DNA from: Pedobacter sp. B4-66
GTDB lineage: Bacteria > Bacteroidota > Bacteroidia > Sphingobacteriales > Sphingobacteriaceae
DNA length: 64,000 bases
Direction: 5' to 3'
Assembly (NCBI RefSeq): GCF_018492665.1
Contig: NZ_JAFVME010000009.1
Coordinates: 310,001-374,000, forward strand
Below the pieces are notes generated by a model that did not search any database, was not told the origin of the DNA, and saw only the letters and a program-made list of their open reading frames with translations. Of this stretch, positions 17,764 through 25,285 are shown in pieces. Position numbers and translations under genes: made by a program. The first letter of the stretch is position 1. The number at the start of each line of letters is the position of its first letter.

Positions 17764-20574
17764 ATGACGCAAAATAAAGAACTTAAACAACTGATATTCA
17801 AATCAATAATAATATCAACATTAAGTATAATTTCACATAGTGCTTTTGCTCAGGTTTTCGGAGGAGAACAAAACCCACTTAGTGTAAAATGGAGGCAAAT
17901 AAATGCTTCGGGGTTTAAGATCATCTTTCCGAGCGAATTTGAAAAAGAAGCCCAAAGAATAGCCAATACGCTCGGCTACATTTACCCCCATGTTGGCGGT
18001 AGTCTGGGAAGGCAAAAAACCACCATCCCACTGATCCTTCAAAACCGCGGAGTGATCGCAAATGGCTTCGTTCAACTCGCCCCAAAAAAGTCAGAATTTT
18101 ACACCACCCCACCGCAGCAATTCGACAGTCAGGACTGGCTAAATAACCTGGCCGTTCACGAGCTTCGACACGTTGCTCAATACGACAAATTAACCGGTGG
18201 AAAAGCCTACCCTTTTCCCGAGTATGTTTACTTCGCCTGGTTCGGAGTTAGCATCCCACTTTGGTTTTTTGAAGGCGATGCAGTCACCATCGAAACGGCA
18301 CTTACAAATGCCGGTCGCGGCAGACAACCTTCATGGATCATGCCTTACCGAACCAGCCTACTCGAAGACAAGAAATTCTCTTACAGCAAATCGAGCTTCG
18401 GATCAGAAAAAGACATCACCCCCGGATACTACCAACTCGGGTACCTGATGGCTTCGAACATCAGAAAGGAATTTGGGAAAAACATTTTCGACAGTCTACT
18501 CACCGACATTCGCAAAAGACCAGTCAGACTCTACCCCTTTTCCAACAGCTTAAAAAAGTTCACCAAAATGGGAACCAAAAAATGGTACAATCACACCACC
18601 GAAATTTTGAAGAAAGAATGGACCAGTCAAAGCGAAAAATCACCAACCGAAAACTACCCTGCTCTAAACAGCGAATCCAAATTTGCAACCAACTACTTCC
18701 TTCCTGTAAAAATTAAAGACGGCAGAATTCTGACCCTCAAACAAAGCAAAGCTGAGACGGCACATTTCGCAATCATCGACAGCACAAAAAACGAAACCAA
18801 ACTGTTACGCATCGGCTACCAGGAACAACCATGGTTCAGCTACGCCAACGGAGTTATTGTTTGGGACGAGATTCGTTACGACCCAAGATATCGCCAGCGC
18901 AGCTACAGTGTCATCTGCAGTTACAACCTAAAAACCGGGAAGCAGAAAAAACTAACCACAAGAAGCAGGATCTTCTCCCCTTCCATTTCTGCCGATGGGA
19001 AAAAGATAGTGGCGGTAAAAATTGACCTTAGCAACAAATGCAACCTGATAGAACTTGACGCAGAAACCGGCGCCACCCTAACCACCATCCCAAATCCCGA
19101 AAACCTGATTCTTCAAACTCCTTCTTACAATCCTACCGCAAACCTCATCACCTACATCAGCGTAAGCGAAAAAGGGAAAGCCATATGGGTAACCGACAAA
19201 GAAGAGAAAACAGAACAGCTGATAAAGGAAACACAACAGCAGATAAGCAGGCCGATCTACATTAATCGAGGAATAGCTTTTAACGCGCACTACAACGGAA
19301 TCGACAACATTTACAACATAGATACCGTTTCAAAAAAGATAACCGCTCTGAGCGCCTCTAAATACGGCGCCTTTAATCCAACTCAGGCCGACAGCACAGC
19401 CGCCATCGTTTTCAACAACTACGAACTAACCGGCTACCAGATTTCGGAAATGCCATTATCGCCAAAGCCCATTGGCCGAAACAATTTCGTTTATTTTGAC
19501 GGCGCTGTCCAAAAACAAGAAAACACCGGCAGCGTTTTCAACAACATTCCCGACAGTACCTACATTTCCAAACCATACCACGCACTAACAAACCTGTTCA
19601 ACGTGCACAGCATAATCCCAAATATTGAAAACGAGTACCGTGGCGGGCTGCAACTAAATTCAGACAACCTACTCAACACTTTCAGTTTTTTTACAGGAGT
19701 GGATTATTACCGCGATCTCAATAAGTTCGAATACAACGCTGGCTTTACCTTAAAAAGTTTTTACCCCATCATACGAGCCACGTATAGGAACCGTCCCAGA
19801 AGAATTTTCTATAACGCAAAATCAGGCATTCTGCAAGGCGATTGGAGAGAAAACAACATCCAACTCCAGGCTTCGGTTCCGATCAGTTTAAACGCGCTAA
19901 ATGACACTTACAGCTTTTCATTTAATGCACTAACCAGTTACACCAAAAGGTATGATCCGGTAAATCTGCCAAAAACTTTCATCAACAAATTGGTTTTCCC
20001 AATGGAGTACAATTTCACTTTTAACCACAGCACCGCACAAGCTCCGAGAGATATTGCACCAAAATGGGCCCAAATATTTAGAATTTCGTACATGCACCAA
20101 CCGTTTGATGATAACCTTAGTGGCAAGCTGTTTGCTTTCGAAGGATTTCTGTATTTCCCCGGTTTGCTAAAAAACCACTCTTTCCTTGCCAACTTCAATT
20201 ATCAGAACACATCAGGCATCAGAAAGTATGATCAGGAAATCAACACCGTTTACGGCTACAGCAACATCAAGGCAAAAAGCATTCTCAGAAACACGCTACT
20301 TTTCAACTACCGCTTCCCCATCGTTTTTCCCGATGCAGAGATTGGCCCGCTTGCCTACATCAGAAACCTGAGGGCGGGTATGTTTTGTCATTACGAGAAT
20401 ATTGGAAGTGATACAAATTTAGCCGAACCTAAAACTTTTGGTTTCGAATTGCGCAGTAGTATGAACCTGCTGCGTTACCAGCCAATTTTTGACGTGGGCG
20501 CCAGATATGTTTTTGTAAACAAAGTTTATAACCAAAATCCTATATTAGAATTAATTTTAAACTATAGCTTTTAA
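17764..20574 (+). CDS. Predicted secreted gluzincin-like metallopeptidase with beta-propeller and C-terminal barrel region
   Basis: A 936-residue protein with a signal peptide ending near SHSAFAQ (about residue 29). Residues 30-290 hold a zinc-peptidase-like domain: HELRH at 132-136 and a downstream acidic residue in WFFEGDA (Glu170), as in gluzincins. Residues about 300-560 show repeated WD40/TolB-like strands (FSPSISADGKKIVAVK, PSYNPTANLITYISVS). The last 350 residues are rich in alternating aromatic strands and end in LELILNYSF, typical of an outer-membrane barrel with a terminal Phe. So the protein is probably anchored in the outer membrane. Substrate unknown. Codon choice favours C-ending codons more than neighbours do. 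Confidence 0.7.
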   Translation: MTQNKELKQLIFKSIIISTLSIISHSAFAQVFGGEQNPLSVKWRQINASGFKIIFPSEFEKEAQRIANTLGYIYPHVGGSLGRQKTTIPLILQNRGVIANGFVQLAPKKSEFYTTPPQQFDSQDWLNNLAVHELRHVAQYDKLTGGKAYPFPEYVYFAWFGVSIPLWFFEGDAVTIETALTNAGRGRQPSWIMPYRTSLLEDKKFSYSKSSFGSEKDITPGYYQLGYLMASNIRKEFGKNIFDSLLTDIRKRPVRLYPFSNSLKKFTKMGTKKWYNHTTEILKKEWTSQSEKSPTENYPALNSESKFATNYFLPVKIKDGRILTLKQSKAETAHFAIIDSTKNETKLLRIGYQEQPWFSYANGVIVWDEIRYDPRYRQRSYSVICSYNLKTGKQKKLTTRSRIFSPSISADGKKIVAVKIDLSNKCNLIELDAETGATLTTIPNPENLILQTPSYNPTANLITYISVSEKGKAIWVTDKEEKTEQLIKETQQQISRPIYINRGIAFNAHYNGIDNIYNIDTVSKKITALSASKYGAFNPTQADSTAAIVFNNYELTGYQISEMPLSPKPIGRNNFVYFDGAVQKQENTGSVFNNIPDSTYISKPYHALTNLFNVHSIIPNIENEYRGGLQLNSDNLLNTFSFFTGVDYYRDLNKFEYNAGFTLKSFYPIIRATYRNRPRRIFYNAKSGILQGDWRENNIQLQASVPISLNALNDTYSFSFNALTSYTKRYDPVNLPKTFINKLVFPMEYNFTFNHSTAQAPRDIAPKWAQIFRISYMHQPFDDNLSGKLFAFEGFLYFPGLLKNHSFLANFNYQNTSGIRKYDQEINTVYGYSNIKAKSILRNTLLFNYRFPIVFPDAEIGPLAYIRNLRAGMFCHYENIGSDTNLAEPKTFGFELRSSMNLLRYQPIFDVGARYVFVNKVYNQNPILELILNYSF

Positions 20575-20577
20575 GTC

Positions 20578-20856
20578 ATGAAGACCAAAACCATTTTTAT
20601 CATCGCATTCACAGCCATCATTACCATTTTTTTAATGATCAATACAGACGCCGTAGAGTTTAACTTCATTTTTGTAAAGAAAGATATTTCTAAACTGCTG
20701 GTAGTGGGTGTATGTACTTTTGTGGGATTCGTACTTGGCTACTGGGCCGGCAGACCGAAAACTACCGTGAGCACTTATGACAGAGTTGATACACCGATAA
20801 AATCGGGAGATCATAAAAATACGCTGAGCGATGAGGATCGCGATTACATCAGCTAA
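20578..20856 (+). CDS. LapA-domain (DUF1049) small membrane protein
   Basis: A 92-residue protein with two hydrophobic helices, at about residues 4-21 and 40-58, the second ending in GFVLGYWAGRP as is typical of the LapA/DUF1049 family; the C-terminal 30 residues are hydrophilic. Family members are linked in proteobacteria to lipopolysaccharide assembly, but the role here is not known. It begins 3 nt after the preceding metallopeptidase stop, which argues for one transcript. A hairpin follows at 20863. Confidence 0.75.
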   Translation: MKTKTIFIIAFTAIITIFLMINTDAVEFNFIFVKKDISKLLVVGVCTFVGFVLGYWAGRPKTTVSTYDRVDTPIKSGDHKNTLSDEDRDYIS

Positions 20857-20862
20857 AGGAAA

Positions 20863-20886
20863 TCATGCCGGTGTAGGCCGGCATGA
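20863..20886. terminator. Hairpin terminator between lapA-like gene and osmC
   Basis: A 9-bp perfect stem, TCATGCCGG at 20863-20871 and CCGGCATGA at 20878-20886, loop TGTAGG, followed by AATAATTTTTC. It lies between convergent genes. The T run is imperfect, so it may be a repeat-derived hairpin rather than a strong terminator. Confidence 0.6.
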
Positions 20887-20898
20887 CAATAATTTTTC

Positions 20899-21315
20899 TT
20901 ATTGATGAATTTCGTAAGTGAAATTAAGCGTCGCAGAACGCTCTAAAATATTCGACACCGAGCAATACTTTTCGAAAGTTAAAGCCAACGCTCTCTCTAC
21001 TTTCTGAACATTTAACGCACCATAAAGGTCAAAGTGAATATTAATCACATCAAATATTGGCGGCATCTCCTGATCCTTACGAGTAGCATTAATCTTTATT
21101 TTAACATCATCAAGTGGTTCTTTTTGCTTAGTCAACACATTTACAACATCAATTCCGCTGCAACCACCAAGACCTACCAATAGCATCTCCATTGGTCTAA
21201 AGCCTTTACCTTCACCACCAATTTCCGGCTTAGCATCCAACTCCACAGTTTGACCACTTGGGTTCTGAGCTTCAAAATTAAACTTGTTGTTCTTACGTAT
21301 CAGGTTGATTTCCAT
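20899..21315 (-). CDS. OsmC family protein
   Basis: A 138-residue protein of the OsmC/Ohr superfamily. Visible features are GFRPMEMLLVGLGGCSGIDV, with the conserved Cys of the N-terminal active-site region, and the C-terminal block ALTFEKYCSVSNILERSATLNF with the second Cys. Family members reduce organic hydroperoxides using the Cys pair, though this YhfA-like group is less well characterised. It lies 48 nt downstream of ispE on the same strand and is likely read with it. Confidence 0.85.
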   Translation of the reverse strand: MEINLIRKNNKFNFEAQNPSGQTVELDAKPEIGGEGKGFRPMEMLLVGLGGCSGIDVVNVLTKQKEPLDDVKIKINATRKDQEMPPIFDVINIHFDLYGALNVQKVERALALTFEKYCSVSNILERSATLNFTYEIHQ

Positions 21316-21363
21316 TTGTAAATATCTTTTTAACTTGTAAATTTTACCTTTTTAAAGGCGACA

Positions 21364-22167
21364 CTAAATATTATAAAACACTTTGTTGTTCTTTTCCAAT
21401 TCAGGTAATCGAACCTCATTTTCAAATATTGCAAAAACTGACGAACCACTACCACTCATGGCAGCAAATATTGCTCCCTCATGATAAAGCACATCTTTAA
21501 CCGCTGCAATTTCAGGATATTTTAGAAACACAGTGCTTTCAAAATCATTATTTAAGTTTGACTTCCAATCTTTCAAGGGTAAACGAATCAACTCCTTTAG
21601 CGACACACCAGAGTTATGAGGCAAAATTCCGCTGTAAGCATCTGCAGTCGACACATGAACAGGCGGCTTAACCAGCAAGATCCTATAATCCGAAAGATCA
21701 ACCTCTACATCACTAAACTCATCCCCTTTTCCCTCAGCAAAAACAGGCTTATTGCTGACAAAGAACGCACAGTCGGCCCCTAATTCCCTAGCATAATCTT
21801 CCATCTGAGGAACACTTAATCCCAATTCAAATTTATCATTCAGCAATTTGACAAGAAATGCAGCATCGGATGAGCCTCCACCCAAACCGGCACCAACTGG
21901 AATGTTTTTAAGTAATGTGATTTTTTGCGCAGGTAAATCAAAGTCCTTTTTCAGTAGCTCAAATGCTTTTAAGCAAATGTTATCCTCGGCACTGCCTGGT
22001 ATATCGATTCCTTTAATCTCACAAGTCGTTTCCTCAGCATCTGTAATTTCTATAACATCATTTATTTTTACCGGATAAAATACCGTTTCAAGATTATGAT
22101 ACCCATCAGGTCGTTTTTCAGTTACATACAGACCAAGGTTGATCTTGGCATTGGCAAATGCAAGCAT
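21364..22167 (-). CDS. ispE: 4-diphosphocytidyl-2-C-methyl-D-erythritol kinase IspE
   Basis: A 267-residue GHMP kinase of the MEP pathway, phosphorylating the 2-hydroxyl of CDP-methylerythritol on the way to isoprenoid precursors. The N-terminus ANAKINLGLYV with its conserved Lys, the ATP-binding PVGAGLGGGSSDAAFL and the C-terminal MSGSGSSVFAIF are diagnostic. I start it at 22167 (MLAFANAKINLG). The frame is open 38 codons further upstream, but that stretch is not coding-like and overlaps a putative -7 element (TAAGTTTG on the minus strand at 22194-22201). osmC follows downstream. Confidence 0.93.
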   Translation of the reverse strand: MLAFANAKINLGLYVTEKRPDGYHNLETVFYPVKINDVIEITDAEETTCEIKGIDIPGSAEDNICLKAFELLKKDFDLPAQKITLLKNIPVGAGLGGGSSDAAFLVKLLNDKFELGLSVPQMEDYARELGADCAFFVSNKPVFAEGKGDEFSDVEVDLSDYRILLVKPPVHVSTADAYSGILPHNSGVSLKELIRLPLKDWKSNLNNDFESTVFLKYPEIAAVKDVLYHEGAIFAAMSGSGSSVFAIFENEVRLPELEKNNKVFYNI

Positions 22168-22193
22168 TGATTTTGCGTTTATTGTTAAGCTGG

Positions 22194-22201
22194 CAAACTT
22201 A
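22194..22201 (-). promoter_or_regulatory. Putative -7 element of the ispE promoter
   Basis: The minus strand reads TAAGTTTG, an exact TAnnTTTG. It would place the start of transcription near 22187, about 20 nt before the ispE ATG at 22167, and so supports that start over upstream in-frame codons. No clear -33 element. Confidence 0.4.
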
Positions 22202-22336
22202 CAAAAATCAAAAACAAGGTGCATCAGTAATAAGTTCAAAATACTCATTATTGGGTATTTTATTCCGCCCCGTTTCCGCATAGCTTTACATAACCGTAAA
22301 ACAGTGAAGTCCGCACCTCAACTTAATGCACTCCTC

Positions 22337-23269
22337 ATGAAAACACTTTTTAAAACCTTAGTGATTTTACCCTCGCTCATCCTGATTATTTTAGTTGGAT
22401 GTAAAAAAACAAATCACAAGGAAGCTTTCAAAGAACAAAAAACTGAAAGCAAAGTAATCCTAAAAGCTGTAATAAAAGACAATGGCAAAACTGAATACCA
22501 ATACAATGAGTTTGGAAAAGTTGAAAGAATTAACCGCTTTAATGACAAAACAGGGCTTACAGAATATCTCATTTATGACTATAGTGATAACCAACCTACG
22601 CAGATCCGCAGGTTTGGTCAAAATTATGAGTCCAATGAAATGACACTAAAAAACACATACAAGGTCTTTTACAGAAATAATAGAATTATCAGAATTGAAT
22701 ATTACAACGAGAACAAGGAAGACATTACTAGTCACTTATTCTTCAGATATCAAGACAGCGTAGCCGCTAAGGGTCCACTAGTAGCTTGTGAGGTTAATAC
22801 TTCTGGAGCTTATAAGGATGGGACTATTTATAGCTTTTCATATGACGAGAGGGGAAATATCATCAAAGAATCCGCTGGCACCACCGCAACAACATTTGAA
22901 TCAACATTCCAATATGATAATTCAATAAATCCTCAATTTGGCATCGATGGCTTTGAAAAATTACTACATTACGAATATTCTTTCCAAGATGCATTTAATT
23001 TTATTGCTTTTTTATCACCAAATAATTGCATTTATTCTGATAGAGAACAAAATGTAAATCGACAAACGATCGCTCAAGCATCGCACAACTACACATACAA
23101 TGAGAACAAGATGCCAATACGGCTTAAAACCACCGTACGTACGTCGCAACTAGAATATGATTACGAACAGGAGGATCCTAATGCAAACCCATACCAAATG
23201 GCAACAAGAGAGGAAAACTACAATCAGCAGTTCGAGTACCAAACAATAACTGTAAAATTAACCCCTTAA
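22337..23269 (+). CDS. Hypothetical lipoprotein with YD-repeat-like strands
   Basis: A 310-residue predicted lipoprotein: the signal peptide ends in ILVGC with Cys22 as the lipidated residue. The body is rich in repeated Tyr-Asn/Asp-Glu-turn strands (YQYNEFGKVERINRF, LIYDYSDNQPTQIRRF, FSYDERGNIIKESAG, YTYNENKMPIRLKT), spaced about 25-40 residues, like YD repeats or the DUF4595 type found in Bacteroidota lipoproteins. No enzyme motif seen. I start at the ATG at 22337, which gives the signal peptide; the frame extends 66 codons upstream over the ispE 5' end on the other strand and is unlikely to be translated. It has no partner in an operon. Confidence 0.7.
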   Translation: MKTLFKTLVILPSLILIILVGCKKTNHKEAFKEQKTESKVILKAVIKDNGKTEYQYNEFGKVERINRFNDKTGLTEYLIYDYSDNQPTQIRRFGQNYESNEMTLKNTYKVFYRNNRIIRIEYYNENKEDITSHLFFRYQDSVAAKGPLVACEVNTSGAYKDGTIYSFSYDERGNIIKESAGTTATTFESTFQYDNSINPQFGIDGFEKLLHYEYSFQDAFNFIAFLSPNNCIYSDREQNVNRQTIAQASHNYTYNENKMPIRLKTTVRTSQLEYDYEQEDPNANPYQMATREENYNQQFEYQTITVKLTP

Positions 23270-23390
23270 AATAATTAATGTTTCTATGCAAAACTTTAGT
23301 ACAAATCAAAAAACTGTACTTCAACACCTTAATTTCATAAAGTATGAAATTCTACATACATTTAAATTCTTACATGAAGGATGCACGGCG

Positions 23391-23792
23391 AACGCATTAA
23401 AATTTCAGCTAGTATTATCGCCGTTTCTTCGGGCTTGCTTGTACCGATTCTAATCAGTTTAAGTCAAAAGGTCGACCGACAATTGACTCTTAAAGGACTA
23501 TTATAGGACCATTAGTCCTATAATAGTCCTTTAAGAGTCCTTCAATACTCGTATATCAGCCATTTTGTAATACTGCTTGAGTCAAAGCCACATACCGACC
23601 AGCACAGAGTTGCTATTGTTTTTATCGCTTTTTTTAATAGATCAAATGTGGTTAAAATAAAAATGAACCGTGTCGCAATTTCGACTTTATGACGCATTTG
23701 TCGCTTTTTGAACCTTTACATATTCTCCAAATGATAGTCAGCTTAGCCTAAATGCATTAAGTTATGAGTTTAAGCAGCTATTTTAATGCGTT
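23391..23792. repeat. 402-bp segment bounded by 13-bp inverted repeats
   Basis: AACGCATTAAAAT at 23391-23403 and its exact complement ATTTTAATGCGTT at 23780-23792. The segment between has no protein-coding sequence and holds the long hairpin. No target-site duplication is visible at the ends, so mobility is only a suggestion. Confidence 0.4.
23485..23539. repeat. Perfect 25-bp hairpin (long palindrome)
   Basis: The left arm at 23485-23509 begins GACTCTTAAAGG and the right arm at 23515-23539 is its exact reverse complement; the loop is CATTA. There is no T run after either arm, and no gene ends close by (the nearest stop is 215 nt away), so an ordinary terminator is unlikely. Confidence 0.9.
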
Positions 23793-23840
23793 TGCGTTGA
23801 TGAAGGATGAGATACCTTATTAAAGATTCTATTTAATATG

Positions 23841-23848
23841 TACTTTTG
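23841..23848 (+). promoter_or_regulatory. Putative -7 element of the thyA promoter
   Basis: TACTTTTG followed by CA matches TAnnTTTG exactly. Transcription would begin near 23855, about 22 nt before the thyA ATG at 23877. No TTTG at the ideal upstream distance. Confidence 0.45.
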
Positions 23849-23876
23849 CATCGAATAGCCTTTTATAATTAATCAG

Positions 23877-24671
23877 ATGAAACAATATTTAGATTTGATG
23901 CAGCACGTGCTTGATCATGGCACACAAAAACATGATCGTACCGGAACTGGCACCATCAGCGTATTTGGGTATCAGATGAGGTTTAATTTGCAGGAAGGCT
24001 TCCCTATGGTTACCACAAAAAAACTGCATTTAAAGTCGATTATCCATGAGTTGATCTGGTTTTTAAGCGGAGATACCAACATTAAATATTTAAAAGATAA
24101 TGGGGTAAAAATATGGGACGAATGGGCTGATGCAGACGGCAATTTAGGCCCTGTATATGGATCACAATGGCGCTCATGGCCTAAGCCTGATGGTGGACAT
24201 ATTGATCAGATAGAACAGATCGTTAACACCATCAAAAACAATCCGGATTCGAGACGCATTATCGTATCGGCATGGAATGTTGCCGATGTGGAGCATATGG
24301 CGCTTCCGCCCTGCCATGCTTTTTTTCAATTCTATGTGGCAGATGGTAAATTGAGTTGTCAGCTTTATCAACGTAGTGCCGATATATTTTTAGGTGTACC
24401 TTTTAACATTGCCTCATATGCCTTGCTTACCATGATGGTGGCTCAGGTATGTGGTTTGGAATATGGCGATTTTATCCATACACTTGGCGACGCTCACTTA
24501 TACAACAATCATATTGAGCAGGCCAGACTGCAATTAAGTAGAGACCCTAAAAAACTGCCTGTAATGGAAATCAATCCCGAGGTTAAAAATATCCTTGATT
24601 TTAAATTTGAAGACTTTACATTGAAAGATTACGATGCTCATCCTCATATTAAAGGAGCGGTAGCGGTATGA
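23877..24671 (+). CDS. thyA: Thymidylate synthase ThyA
   Basis: A 264-residue enzyme, the same length as E. coli ThyA, converting dUMP and methylene-tetrahydrofolate to dTMP and dihydrofolate. The nucleophilic Cys is residue 146 in LPPCHAFFQFYV; the dUMP-binding QRSADIFLGVPFNIASYALL follows, and the C-terminus ends IKGAVAV as usual (AAPVAI type). Its last codons overlap the start of the dihydrofolate reductase gene by 4 nt (ATGA), so the enzyme that uses the dihydrofolate product is translated next. Confidence 0.97.
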   Translation: MKQYLDLMQHVLDHGTQKHDRTGTGTISVFGYQMRFNLQEGFPMVTTKKLHLKSIIHELIWFLSGDTNIKYLKDNGVKIWDEWADADGNLGPVYGSQWRSWPKPDGGHIDQIEQIVNTIKNNPDSRRIIVSAWNVADVEHMALPPCHAFFQFYVADGKLSCQLYQRSADIFLGVPFNIASYALLTMMVAQVCGLEYGDFIHTLGDAHLYNNHIEQARLQLSRDPKKLPVMEINPEVKNILDFKFEDFTLKDYDAHPHIKGAVAV

Positions 24672-25153
24672 TCATTTCAATTGTAGTAGCAATTGCTGAG
24701 AATAATGCCATCGGTAAAAACAATCAGCTATTATGGCACTTACCGGCAGATTTAAAGCACTTTAAGCAAATAACCAGCGGACATACCATTATCATGGGGC
24801 GTAAAACCTATGATTCTATTGGCAGACCATTGCCAAACCGCCGTAACATCGTTATTACCAGAAATACTGATCTGACCATTGAGGGCGTTGAAGTGGTTAC
24901 AAATCTTGATGATGCTTTAGCACTTTGCGATCAGGACGAAGAAGTATTTATAGTAGGTGGTGCTCAGATTTATGAATATGCGATGAGTAAAACCAATCGT
25001 ATTCATCTTACCACAGTCCACGAAACTTACGATGCGGATACGTTCTTTCCGAAGATCGATAAAGCGGCCTGGAAAGTGATAAATTCAGAAGATTACCAGC
25101 CAGACGAAAAAAATGCTGTAGCTTACACATTTTCGACACTTGAGCGGTATTAA
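24668..25153 (+). CDS. folA: Dihydrofolate reductase
   Basis: A 161-residue NADPH-dependent reductase regenerating tetrahydrofolate after ThyA. The N-terminal IVVAIAENNAIGKNNQLLWHLPADLKHFK contains the conserved Trp and the catalytic Asp; IIMGRKTYDSIGRPLPNRRNIV binds NADPH; EEVFIVGGAQIYEYAM is the third block. Length is normal for the chromosomal trimethoprim-sensitive type. It overlaps thyA by 4 nt. No terminator is evident after it, and a separate putative promoter serves secDF downstream. Confidence 0.96.
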   Translation: MIISIVVAIAENNAIGKNNQLLWHLPADLKHFKQITSGHTIIMGRKTYDSIGRPLPNRRNIVITRNTDLTIEGVEVVTNLDDALALCDQDEEVFIVGGAQIYEYAMSKTNRIHLTTVHETYDADTFFPKIDKAAWKVINSEDYQPDEKNAVAYTFSTLERY

Positions 25154-25228
25154 ACAATCTTAAAAGCAAATAGTTGAAGGCCTATAATAAAAACTTTCAT
25201 AACGTGGCCGATTAATTGAAAAAATAAT

Positions 25229-25236
25229 TAGATTTG
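25229..25236 (+). promoter_or_regulatory. Putative -7 element of the secDF promoter
   Basis: TAGATTTG is an exact TAnnTTTG match. The start of transcription would be near 25243, giving a leader of about 43 nt before the secDF ATG at 25286. No well-placed TTTG upstream. Confidence 0.4.
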
Positions 25237-25285
25237 CCGACTTGTTAAAAAAATATATAGCATATAGACTAATAATTACAAACAA

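Larger units (their letters stand above)
23270..23876. other. 607-nt intergenic region with long palindrome and flanking inverted repeat
   Basis: No convincing gene. It contains a perfect 25-bp hairpin (23485-23539) and a 13-bp inverted pair (23391-23403 and 23780-23792) enclosing about 400 bp, then the thyA promoter region. One 55-codon frame at 23286-23453 has no recognisable content. Confidence 0.6.

Noticed and set aside
18333..18716. Second-frame open stretches inside the metallopeptidase gene
   Set aside because: They arise from the GC-richer codon pattern of the real gene; their Gln/His/Lys-rich translations have no family pattern.
22139..22336. 66-codon extension of the lipoprotein gene
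   Set aside because: It overlaps the 5' end of ispE on the other strand and would bury the signal peptide.
23286..23453. 55-codon frame in the region before thyA
   Set aside because: No similarity recognised, no promoter, and it crosses the left arm of the 13-bp inverted repeat; could not be supported as a gene.
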